The position numbers were made by a program, and so were the translations under genes. Shown here one piece after another: positions 1 to 6,906 of a stretch of 11,626 bases of DNA. The first letter of the stretch is position 1. Each line of letters opens with the position of its first letter. Source of the DNA: Alphaproteobacteria bacterium. Lineage in GTDB: Bacteria > Pseudomonadota > Alphaproteobacteria > Rs-D84. Location of the stretch: the NCBI GenBank assembly GCA_017383325.1, contig JAFNYG010000056.1, positions 1 through 11,626 on the forward strand, written 5' to 3'. A model generated the notes under the pieces. The model saw only the letters and a list, made by a program, of their open reading frames with translations. It searched no databases and was not told the DNA's origin.

Positions 1-1287
1 GATTCAGATATGACTGTAAACATGCCGTTTGTAAAGTTTGATGATGCGTCTGATGTAAAAATCACCGTCAGCGCCCATTCATCTGGCAATAACTATGCGA
101 CATTTACGACCAATTCAAATTTTTGGACCGCGGAAAATGTTGGTGGTCGGCTGTATTTGTTGGGGCGTCAGTGGTTAATAACAGAATACATCAGCCCAAC
201 ACAAATCGTTGTTCATACAAATGGCACATATACATTACCTGGGGCGTCTGTATCAGATTGGTACGAATGCGCATTCGGAAAACGTCGTGGTTGGCCACGC
301 AGTATTACATTTCATCAAGACCGCTTGGTATTTGGTGGTTCACGTTCATGGCCTGGGGGGATATGGATGTCGCGTGTCGGCCAGCATAATAATTTTAACA
401 CAGGCACTGGCCTGGATGACGAAGCGATATTTATTTCCCTGTTGTCTGCCCAGCGTCAACAAATTTGCACCGTCGTCAGCAGTGATAATCTGCAAATTTT
501 AACCAACGTCGGTGAATGGGCGATTTCCAGTAAACCATTGACCCCATCCGCTGTTGATATAAAACAGCATACATCTGTTGGTTCGTACGTGGCGCACTAT
601 CTGCCACCCCAAAAAATAGAAGGCGCAACAATCTTTATATCTGGCAATGGGCTTGATATTCGTCAGTTATCTTTGGATGAATTGGGGGAAAATTACAATG
701 CGAACGATTTGTGTGCATTATCAAAGCATTTAATGAATACGCCGATTGATATTGCCTATAACGCGTCAACGCGCCAATTATTTGTTGTTCGTCATGACGG
801 TAAAATGGCGGTTTTGAATCAGAATGCGTCACTTGGGGTGTCTGCGTGGGGAACATATAAAACCTGTGGCGAATTTTTATCTGTTTCTGTATGTGATGGC
901 GTCACATATGTTGTAACGCGTCGCGCAGGTGTTGTTTACCTGGAATATTTTGATTCAGAAACGATGTTGGATGCGGACGTTCACGGATTTTCATATATTG
1001 CATCCGGGTTGCCGTTGCGCGTGTCTGGGCATAATGCAACGCGTTTACGCCTGCGCAAAATATCTGCGCGGGTAATTGATACTAAATCAGTGTCAATAAA
1101 TGGTCATCGTATAACATTGCCGAACACGATATATGCAGAAAACGCCCCTGGATACAGTGGTGATGTTTCGATAAACCTGTTGGGAAATATTCAAAATTTT
1201 GATGCGCCCACATGGACGGTGCACAGTGATGAAAATTTTCCCGCCACAATACTATCAATCAGCATGCATGGTTGGTACACAGTTTAA
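1..1287 (+). CDS. Phage tail structural protein, podovirus type (5' end outside window)
   Basis: The frame is open from base 1, so the N-terminus lies outside the window; 428 codons are visible. The segment at 289-429 reads GWPRSITFHQDRLVFGG, then SRVGQHNNFNTGTGLDDEA. This is the pattern found in large beta-rich tail proteins of T7/BPP-1-like prophages (gyPravtfHqqRLvfGG...DyenF..gtglddDa), often annotated as tail tubular protein B-like or hypothetical phage protein. Later stretches (GDGKMAVL-like repeats, VTRRAGVVYLEYFDSE) also suit a beta-propeller or jelly-roll build. It would sit at the tail tube or tail-head joint. There is no signal peptide or membrane segment in the visible part. It is followed after 24 bases by the next phage gene. 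The structural role is fairly sure; the exact T7 counterpart (gp12) is an inference. Confidence 0.65.
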   Translation, partial: DSDMTVNMPFVKFDDASDVKITVSAHSSGNNYATFTTNSNFWTAENVGGRLYLLGRQWLITEYISPTQIVVHTNGTYTLPGASVSDWYECAFGKRRGWPRSITFHQDRLVFGGSRSWPGGIWMSRVGQHNNFNTGTGLDDEAIFISLLSAQRQQICTVVSSDNLQILTNVGEWAISSKPLTPSAVDIKQHTSVGSYVAHYLPPQKIEGATIFISGNGLDIRQLSLDELGENYNANDLCALSKHLMNTPIDIAYNASTRQLFVVRHDGKMAVLNQNASLGVSAWGTYKTCGEFLSVSVCDGVTYVVTRRAGVVYLEYFDSETMLDADVHGFSYIASGLPLRVSGHNATRLRLRKISARVIDTKSVSINGHRITLPNTIYAENAPGYSGDVSINLLGNIQNFDAPTWTVHSDENFPATILSISMHGWYTV

Positions 1288-1311
1288 ATATAATAACCAA
1301 AGGATATAAAT

Positions 1312-1659
1312 ATGGGACAAGTTGTGTCAGATATCACAGAAATTCTGGAATATAAAGACGCCAAGAAGGCTGCAAAATCTCAGCGCAAAGAAATCTTGGC
1401 GCAGATGGCCGCAGATGACGCAGAAAAAACAAACCTGGTAAAAAAAGCTCTGGCTGCCCAGCGTGCTAAATATGGGGCATCTGGAATGCGCACATCTGGC
1501 GTCACCGAAGGCGCGGTATTAAAACGCTTGAAATCGGAAACTGCCGCACCATACGAAGAAAAACGGCTTAATAATTTAAGCAAATTAAAAAATATCAAAT
1601 CTAAAAAAACAAACCTATTAAAATCATTGCTTTCCAGATTTGATGATTTAGTGGGGTAA
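1312..1659 (+). CDS. Small charged phage protein, possible internal virion component
   Basis: 115 residues with a good ribosome site (AAAGGA, seven bases before ATG). The sequence is rich in Lys, Ala and Glu and predicted mostly helical. The N-terminal half is a long amphipathic helix; around residues 51-72 there is a small-residue segment (KYGASGMRTSGVTEGAVLKR), and the C-terminal 35 residues are Lys/Leu rich. Small proteins with a similar YGASG...SG/SE..AVLKRL stretch occur between tail and fibre genes in podoviruses and are usually called internal virion or hypothetical proteins. I infer that role from position and composition only. It is not fused to anything and shows no membrane segment. 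Confidence 0.55.
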   Translation: MGQVVSDITEILEYKDAKKAAKSQRKEILAQMAADDAEKTNLVKKALAAQRAKYGASGMRTSGVTEGAVLKRLKSETAAPYEEKRLNNLSKLKNIKSKKTNLLKSLLSRFDDLVG

Positions 1660-1678
1660 TTTGCATTGGGGGGATAGT

Positions 1679-2113
1679 ATGTATAAAATATCTTATGTCA
1701 TGGATGGACAGGCAACAGAATTTGCGTTTGCATTTCCATTTTTTCAGATTGCAGATGTTCGGGTTGCGATAAATGGGATTGTTGGTGGGGAACAATATAA
1801 TTATACAGTTGTACCAAACGAAGATTTTTCAGGTGGAAATATTGTCTTTGACGAAGCACCACCCGCAGACACTAAAATGGATATATTTCGCCAGATATCA
1901 TTGTCACGCACGATTGATTATCAGCCAACATGTGCGATTGATTCCGAATATTTAAACACAGATTTTAATTTCCTGTTGTCTGCGTTACAAGATTTTCATA
2001 TCATGATTGATGGCATATACAACTGTGTTAAATCGAAACTAGGCGCCGGGGCTGTGCCAGAATTGTACTGTGGCATATCTGATGTATCAAATGACAGCAG
2101 TAACGCTTACTGA
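1679..2113 (+). CDS. Short T7-type tail fibre attachment-domain protein
   Basis: 144 residues. The ATG at 1679 is chosen because GGGGGGA ends four bases upstream; a TTG at 1661 is in frame but lacks a ribosome site. The protein follows the layout of the N-terminal domain of the T7 gp17 tail fibre: YKISYVMDGQ at the start, F.FPFFQIADVRVAING, then YTVVPNEDFSGGNIVFDEAPP and MDIFRQISLSRTIDYQP, ending with a helical NTDFNFLLSALQDF stretch. In T7 this domain anchors the fibre to the tail. Here the gene stops just after it, without the long shaft and receptor-binding part (T7 gp17 is about 550 residues). The 3' end overlaps the terL start by 23 bases, typical of phage gene packing and arguing against a recent truncation. 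It may act as an adaptor for a separate receptor-binding protein. Confidence 0.7.
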   Translation: MYKISYVMDGQATEFAFAFPFFQIADVRVAINGIVGGEQYNYTVVPNEDFSGGNIVFDEAPPADTKMDIFRQISLSRTIDYQPTCAIDSEYLNTDFNFLLSALQDFHIMIDGIYNCVKSKLGAGAVPELYCGISDVSNDSSNAY

Positions 2114-2708
2114 TTTTTACAGCTTTCTGGATGAATGGAATCGAACGCTTGGGTTAAAAACGCCTGCGCATCATCGTCGAATTATGGAATTTTTATATGG
2201 CGTAATATGTGATGCCCCCCATCGTGGGTTGCTGATGGCGTTTCGTCATTCTGGTAAATCGACAGTTGTTGGTATTTTTGTTGCGTGTGTATTGTACCTG
2301 CGTCCCCAGACACGTATTCTTGTCCTGTCTGCAGAATCCGGTCTGGCATCGCGTATGGTTTCGCATATTCGTCATATTTTGGAAAATCATCCATGGTGCG
2401 AACACCTTGTCCCAGGGAACAAGAAAGAATGGTCATCAAATCGTATAACGATCAATCGTCCGATTGGGATTCGCGAACCATCTGTTGTTTGCCAGGGGTT
2501 GCATGGCAACATCACAGGTCTGCGCGCAGATTTGATTATTTGTGACGATATCGAAGTTCCAAATACATCCAACACAGCCCAGAAACGTGACAATATGCGC
2601 GAACGCCTGCGGGAACTTGATTTTATATTATCGCCCACCGGTGCCATGATTTATATTGGCACGCCACACACATACGATACGATATATCGTACCTCTCCCG
2701 CGGACTAG
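2091..2708 (+). pseudogene. terL: Phage terminase large subunit, ATPase half (gene split by insert)
   Basis: 205 residues from the ATG at 2091; GTG 2070 and ATG 2082 are alternatives and none has a strong ribosome site. TerL is the motor and nuclease that packs phage DNA through the portal. This half is the ATPase: Walker A at residues 51-58 (FRHSGKST), Walker B at 147-153 (DLIICDD) and the coupling segment YIGTPHTYDTIY at 188-199. No stop or frameshift disturbs it. It ends at TAG 2706-2708, a few residues after the point where relatives continue toward a FL.G(F/Y)..L.lPi segment. That continuation is found 3.3 kb away at 6040-6888. I list it as a broken gene; it could be a working separate ATPase subunit, which sequence alone cannot show. 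The stop overlaps the stop of the facing gene at 2705. Confidence 0.88.
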
Positions 2709-3346
2709 TTCATGCTGCTGATAAATGTTCGTAATTTTGCCAATAATTCTGCGCCTGCATCACCAAACATTGGTAAATATGTTTCATATTCTGGCATATC
2801 CGCCTGCACCTGGGCCCGTACCCGATCTGATATTGGGTTGGCGATGATATTATTTGCCGTATCCCACAGTCTATATGCGTTGTATGTCTGGTTTACGACA
2901 TTCCATTTATCCAGTAAATCTGGGCGCGCATTTAGTGCTGCACGAACGGCGTTTTGCCATTCTTCGCCAAACGCGCGAACGATATCCAGTGACATAAACC
3001 TGTCCAGTCCCATTTGATCTGGGGTGAAACTATTCAATGCATCTTCTAATTCGTGCAATTGATTTTGATTCAGTTTGACTGTTGCTATATCTTCTGCGAC
3101 CATCATTCCACCATATGGCATCAGTTCTGGGTCAATCGTATTCATCTGGGTCTTGCCATCACGCAGATTTTTGATATGTTGAACCAGCGATTTTCCATTT
3201 GGCAACCCCTGTAATTCTTTTAATACATCATCGGTCGCCTCGTTAACAAACACTGAATTAACCGTCGCCCAGCCCCCGATAATTACGTGTTCTTGGCGGT
3301 ACAGGTTTAATAATCTCAGTGCGATTGTGCCGGTTTTTACGTTCAT
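2705..3346 (-). CDS. Unrecognised 213-residue helical protein
   Basis: I do not recognise this family. The start is supported by GGAGAGAG placed four bases before ATG, and it begins 23 bases after the regulator, so the two are probably co-transcribed. The protein appears largely alpha-helical and soluble, with no signal peptide, membrane segment, cysteine cluster or nucleotide-binding loop. It has an N-terminal stretch with GTIALRLLNLYRQEHVIIGG, an acidic middle (residues about 80-130) and a C-terminal half rich in Trp, Asn, Asp and Arg ending LLAKLRTFISSMN. Its stop (TAG, 2705-2707 on the complement) overlaps the terL ATPase-half stop in the same CTAG, so its last residues could have been set by the insertion. 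The context suggests a partner or target of the upstream regulator, but this is a guess. Confidence 0.65.
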   Translation of the reverse strand: MNVKTGTIALRLLNLYRQEHVIIGGWATVNSVFVNEATDDVLKELQGLPNGKSLVQHIKNLRDGKTQMNTIDPELMPYGGMMVAEDIATVKLNQNQLHELEDALNSFTPDQMGLDRFMSLDIVRAFGEEWQNAVRAALNARPDLLDKWNVVNQTYNAYRLWDTANNIIANPISDRVRAQVQADMPEYETYLPMFGDAGAELLAKLRTFISSMN

Positions 3347-3369
3347 AATCTCTCTCCGTTGATGACAGG

Positions 3370-4383
3370 TTATTCCATAACAATCATAACAACCTTATGC
3401 ATTGTTGTGGCTGTAATTTTTTCATCTGGCGCAGAAATTTGGCCATAAACCTTGCCTTTGGAATCCTGACGGACACTGACGATATGTGCATTCACAGTTG
3501 TTTCATCATCCAGTGCATCAAAATCAGTATCGATTGCGATGGCTAAATCCCCAGGCTGTGCGGGCGTTTCAGAATCTGCGAACACATACGATTTTTCTGG
3601 TATAAATCCGCCCAAGCGTTTTGAGTTTGGCACAATTGCATATATGCCTGCGCGTCCTTCCAGTGTCATTGGTGCAACAATCATGGTTTTATCTGATTTT
3701 TTGAATGCGATTGTTTTTCCCGATGGTGTTCCAAATACTGGGACCAGTTTTTTTCGTGCGCTGTCATACAGCTTTGCGCCATACAGACCGCCATGCATGT
3801 CCATTCCTGATAATGGATTCCCGGGTACCAGAACTGATTTTACACGTTCTTTTACCTTGCTGATTTGTTTGTTCAGTTCGCCAGATTTATACAAGGTTGC
3901 GATTTTATCGAACAATTCTTCGGCACCCAGTGCGAATGATTTCGCCAATGGTTCGATTTCATTTTGATATATTTCGCGTTGTCCAACCTCTATCTTGTGA
4001 TACACAGACAGTGTCATTCCTGCATCTTTTGCCGCCTGGGCGATTGTTTTACCTTTTTGTTGGCGTATTTTGCGCAGTCCGCTGCCGAATACTTTTAGTC
4101 CGCTGTTTTCATTATCGGACATACGGCGCTTAATTTCATGCTGCCATTGGTTTGCCACATCATCTGATTCTTTGATAAAAATATCAGACAGCTTGCATCC
4201 CAAGATGTTGCAAATATTCAGCAACTGCTTTTGGTTCAGTCGTCGTACCCCTTTTTCTATTTTAGAAACAGCGGACAATGACAATCCTGTCTGGCGGGCC
4301 AGTTCGGTCATTTTCATACCATTAGCTAAGCGAATATTGCGAATGTTATTTGGAAATATAATTTCTTCTTGGGCCATGGGCAA
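3370..4383 (-). CDS. Two-HTH XRE regulator with S24/LexA-like C-terminal domain
   Basis: 337 residues; ATG 4383 has TAGGAG seven bases upstream. It carries two separate XRE/Cro-type helix-turn-helix domains: residues about 12-68 (IRNIRLANGMKMTELARQTG, then LSLSAVSKIEKG) and about 100-157 (GLRKIRQQKGKTIAQAAKDAG, then MTLSVYHKIEVGQRE). A linker follows, then residues about 213-337 resemble the S24/LexA beta-clip domain (GIYAIVPNS...FIPEKSYVFAD...PAQPGDLAIAI). S24 repressors usually have a GDSM-type catalytic serine motif; here the aligned stretch is VPNSKRLGG, so self-cleavage may be lost or altered. By family it is a DNA-binding repressor. A palindrome overlaps its promoter, suggesting autoregulation. 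It sits between dnaB and the 213-residue gene and may control the insert or the phage genes. Confidence 0.8.
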   Translation of the reverse strand: MPMAQEEIIFPNNIRNIRLANGMKMTELARQTGLSLSAVSKIEKGVRRLNQKQLLNICNILGCKLSDIFIKESDDVANQWQHEIKRRMSDNENSGLKVFGSGLRKIRQQKGKTIAQAAKDAGMTLSVYHKIEVGQREIYQNEIEPLAKSFALGAEELFDKIATLYKSGELNKQISKVKERVKSVLVPGNPLSGMDMHGGLYGAKLYDSARKKLVPVFGTPSGKTIAFKKSDKTMIVAPMTLEGRAGIYAIVPNSKRLGGFIPEKSYVFADSETPAQPGDLAIAIDTDFDALDDETTVNAHIVSVRQDSKGKVYGQISAPDEKITATTMHKVVMIVME

Positions 4384-4392
4384 ACTCCTAAA

Positions 4393-4439
4393 TGACTAAT
4401 ACTTGACAAAATAATAGTCAATTTTAACACCTGGCGCAA
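4393..4439 (-). promoter_or_regulatory. Regulator promoter with overlapping palindromic operator candidate
   Basis: In the 71-base gap before the two-HTH regulator, a sigma70-like promoter reads on the - strand as TTGCGC (4439-4434), 17 bases, TATTAT (4416-4411). An exact inverted repeat TGACTA (4393-4398), 16 bases, TAGTCA (4415-4420) overlaps the -10 box, and its flanks are also partly symmetric (AATGACTAATA facing TAATAGTCAATT). A smaller pair, TTGAC and GTCAA, lies inside the same region. The arms are about two helical turns apart centre to centre, which would suit a dimer or the two HTH domains. The operator role is inferred. Confidence 0.5.
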
Positions 4440-4454
4440 GTAAATAATTAAAAA

Positions 4455-6020
4455 TTACAATGGCATGTCGTCTGGGAATGCATCCGGATCGATTGCAGTC
4501 GGTGCCGAATCCGCGTCATTTGCCAGTTGTGCCGCCGTAATTGTTGGGGCAGGTTGTGCAAATTCATTTTCGCCACGGGCTTCAAACTCGTCCAGATTGT
4601 CAAACAGACTGTAATCGCCAAAGAACGCCGTACGAACGGTTTCTGGACGTCCATGTCGGTTTTTTCCGATGATAATATCTGCCTTGCCACGTGAACGTTC
4701 ATATCGTTTTTGCCATGATTCAACCATCGCATTATTTGTTGTATTTGACATACGTTCAGATGGGTCGCGATTTTGCAGATAGTATTCTTCGCGGTATGTA
4801 AACATAACGATGTCGGCGTCCTGTTCAATTGATCCAGATTCACGCAAATCTGACAGCATTGGGCGTTTGTCATCGCGCGCTTCGACACTTCGTGACAGCT
4901 GGGACAGCGCAATAACAGGAACATCTAATTCCTTGGCCAGCATCTTCAGCCCACGTGTAATCTCAGAAATTTCCTGAACACGGTTGTCGCTGTGCTTGCC
5001 GCCTGGCGACGTCATCAGCTGCAGATAGTCAATTACAATCAGTGCGATTCCGCCATGTTTGCGCGACAGTCTGCGCGCGCGTGTTCGCATCATCGGCACA
5101 CTCATTCCTGGGGTGTCATCTATAAACAGTGGCACCTGACCGATTGCGGCCGAATATTGCGACATTTTCAAGAAATCTTCGTCCGTCAGCGTTCCTTCGC
5201 GCATGGATGTTGCCGGAATTTTTGATTGTGACGATAAAACTCGCGCCGCCAATTGTGACGCAGACATTTCCAAACTGAAAAACACGACTGCGCCTTTATA
5301 GTTTTTATTTGCACGCCCATATGCGATTGCCTGGGCTGCATTAAATGCTATGTTCATTGCCAGCGTTGTTTTCCCCATCGCAGGACGTCCTGCGATGATA
5401 ATCAGGTCGGAATGGTGCAAACCGCTGATTGATTTGTCCAGTGCATTCAGCCCCGTTGTCAAACCCGACAATTGACCGTCTGCCTTGTATGCGATTTCTG
5501 CTTCGGCCAGTGCGCTTTGCAACGCGGTTGAAATTGATGTCACTTCGCGTTCAGACGTCCCTGTTGTTGCCATATCGAACAGTTTTTGTTCTGCGATTTC
5601 GATTTGTCGCGATACAGGGTTGTCCAAATCTTCTACAAATGCCTGGTCTGTGATATCCTGGGCCAACGCAATCAGATCGCGTCTCAACGCATGTTCATAG
5701 ACGATACGTGCATACTGTTCTACATTTGCGACCGTTGCACCGGCGCCGGCCAGTTGGCTTAAATAATCAACACCACCAACAGATTCCAGAACACCTTGTT
5801 GGTCCAAATAATTTTTTGCTGTGATAATTTCGAATGGTATTCCCGCGGCAAATTGTTTTTCGGCCAATTTATATATTTCCTGATGTGCGGGATGTGAAAA
5901 ATGCTTGCTGCTCAGGAATTCATTAACACGTTCCAGTGCCCGATTATTCATCAATACCGCGGCCAGGACGGCCTGTTCTGCTTCCAGATTTGTTGGTAAT
6001 GTTTTGGGGGTAAAATCCAT
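4455..6020 (-). CDS. dnaB: Replicative DNA helicase DnaB, chromosomal type
   Basis: 521 residues. DnaB is the hexameric helicase that unwinds DNA at replication forks. ATG 6020 begins MDFTPKTLPTNLEAEQAVL, the usual DnaB N-terminus, and has AAAGGA about six bases upstream; an upstream in-frame extension has no DnaB similarity. The N-terminal domain covers about 1-150, the linker 150-185 and the RecA-like C-terminal domain 185-480. Walker A is at 211-219 (GRPAMGKTT), Walker B at 327-335 (LIVIDYLQL) and the conserved DLRESGSIEQDAD at 391-403. The length and the insert before KADIIIGKNRHG (residues about 412-446) resemble alphaproteobacterial chromosomal DnaB more than compact phage helicases. 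The acidic tail (480-521) is variable. There is no RNA or protein intron. The usual rpsF-rpsR-rplI neighbours are absent. It is the first gene of the terL insert, and its 5' flank reads into the TerL nuclease half on the other strand. Confidence 0.95.
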   Translation of the reverse strand: MDFTPKTLPTNLEAEQAVLAAVLMNNRALERVNEFLSSKHFSHPAHQEIYKLAEKQFAAGIPFEIITAKNYLDQQGVLESVGGVDYLSQLAGAGATVANVEQYARIVYEHALRRDLIALAQDITDQAFVEDLDNPVSRQIEIAEQKLFDMATTGTSEREVTSISTALQSALAEAEIAYKADGQLSGLTTGLNALDKSISGLHHSDLIIIAGRPAMGKTTLAMNIAFNAAQAIAYGRANKNYKGAVVFFSLEMSASQLAARVLSSQSKIPATSMREGTLTDEDFLKMSQYSAAIGQVPLFIDDTPGMSVPMMRTRARRLSRKHGGIALIVIDYLQLMTSPGGKHSDNRVQEISEITRGLKMLAKELDVPVIALSQLSRSVEARDDKRPMLSDLRESGSIEQDADIVMFTYREEYYLQNRDPSERMSNTTNNAMVESWQKRYERSRGKADIIIGKNRHGRPETVRTAFFGDYSLFDNLDEFEARGENEFAQPAPTITAAQLANDADSAPTAIDPDAFPDDMPL

Positions 6021-6039
6021 GTCAAATTCCTTTACTTCT

Positions 6040-6888
6040 ATGCCAATGGTATATGAAAAAAAAGCTTTTTCAACGCCTTTTTTGCTTGGATATAAATTGT
6101 TGAAAATACCGATAATTAATGCTGTTGGCGAACCCGCGTGGCCCGAACTTTTTCCAGTATCCAGGATTGAAGAGCTGCGCATAACAGTTGGTCCGCGTCA
6201 TTTTTCATCACAAATGATGCTGGAATGCACGCCATTGGAACGCGCGCGCCTGGACCCAGGTGGGTTAATTTTTTACGACGATGAATTCGATGTACGTATG
6301 GCCCAGATTGGTGATTTTCACATATCAGGCATGACGTTATATTGGGATCCATCGACCGGGCGACGTCGTCGCGATGGCAGTGCCTGTGTCTTGCTATATC
6401 GGGATGATAAAACGCGTCATATTTTTATTCATGACGTTTTGTATCTGACCGTATCCGACGATGACCAGTTTCCATTATCGCGCCAATGCGACATGGTGCT
6501 GGATTTTATGGCTGCGCGCAATTTATCCAGAATCAGTCTGGAAACCAACGGTATTGGCATGGGTGTGCCCGAAATCATGCGTGATTGTGCGGTGCGTCGT
6601 GGCGTAAATATTTACGTTAACAAAATTCAGAATCACAAATCGAAATCAGACCGCATTTTAAACGCGATTGAACCAGTCCTGTCAACTGGGCGCCTGCATG
6701 CGCATACACGTGTTCAGAACACGGCCTTGATGGCGGAAATGCTGGGGTGGACACCGATTGGTGCGCCGGGTATTCACGATGACGGCCTGGATGCGGTTGC
6801 GGGCGCCATTGCGGACATGCCAATCCCGGTTCGCGCCATCGGTGCCCGTGCCAGAACATTTTCTGCGAATACAAATTTCAAGATTTAA
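6040..6888 (+). pseudogene. terL: Phage terminase large subunit, nuclease half (gene split by insert)
   Basis: 282 residues if the ATG at 6040 is used; the open frame extends back to 5905, but that part lies over dnaB and is not TerL-like. The TerL match resumes around STPFLLGYKLLKIPI (residues 11-25), followed by AWPELFP, RIEELRITVGPRHFSSQM and LDPGGLIFYDDEF, all typical of the linker in this TerL type. The RNase H-like nuclease keeps its acidic residues: D103 in LYWDPSTG, E168 in SLETNGIG, and D247/D248/D251 in HDDGLDA. There is no frameshift or stop. It has no clear ribosome site or promoter of its own at 6040, so expression is uncertain unless the insert is removed or transcription starts within dnaB. 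Downstream, the portal gene begins after 18 bases with its own ribosome site, as in intact phages. Confidence 0.88.
6046..6073 (-). promoter_or_regulatory. Possible dnaB promoter inside terL 3' half
   Basis: On the - strand a TTGAAA box (6073-6068), 16 bases, and TACCAT (6051-6046) lie 25 bases before the dnaB start. The -35 box is good and the -10 is weak. The site falls within codons of the resumed TerL frame, and next to it is the short inverted repeat GAAAAA/TTTTTC. Prediction by eye only. Confidence 0.3.
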
Positions 6889-6906
6889 CAACCAAAAGGA
6901 AACAAA

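Larger units (their letters stand above)
2706..6039 (-). other. Insert splitting terL: dnaB, HTH-S24 regulator, 213-residue gene
   Basis: About 3.3 kb lying between the two halves of one terminase gene. All three genes are on the strand opposite to the phage genes and run in the order dnaB, regulator, 213-residue gene, with gaps of 71 and 23 bases. Limits are approximate: the left edge lies between codon IY (about 2687) and the shared CTAG at 2705-2708, and the right edge between the dnaB start (6020) and the resumed TerL similarity (about 6060-6075). I see no transposase, integrase, intron-type ORF, terminal inverted repeat or convincing target duplication. The summed TerL halves (about 480 residues) match a normal TerL, so little of it was lost. 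Confidence 0.75.

Noticed and set aside
2678..2691. dif/XerCD-type site
   Set aside because: The palindrome lacks the 11-6-11 arm layout of dif sites and sits in conserved TerL codons.
5905..6039. TerL nuclease half starting at 5905
   Set aside because: These codons are the complement of the conserved DnaB N-terminus and do not resemble TerL.
2706..6039. Self-splicing intron or intein in terL
   Set aside because: The inserted genes are on the opposite strand, no intein splicing motifs or homing endonuclease are seen, and the TerL frame ends in a stop at once.
2690..6075. Target-site duplication or terminal inverted repeats around the insert
   Set aside because: I compared the sequences near 2690-2712 and 6021-6075 by eye and found no convincing direct or inverted repeat.
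6021..6182. N-terminal extension of DnaB from 6182
   Set aside because: The 54 extra residues have no DnaB similarity, lie over TerL nuclease codons and lack a ribosome site; ATG 6020 has one.
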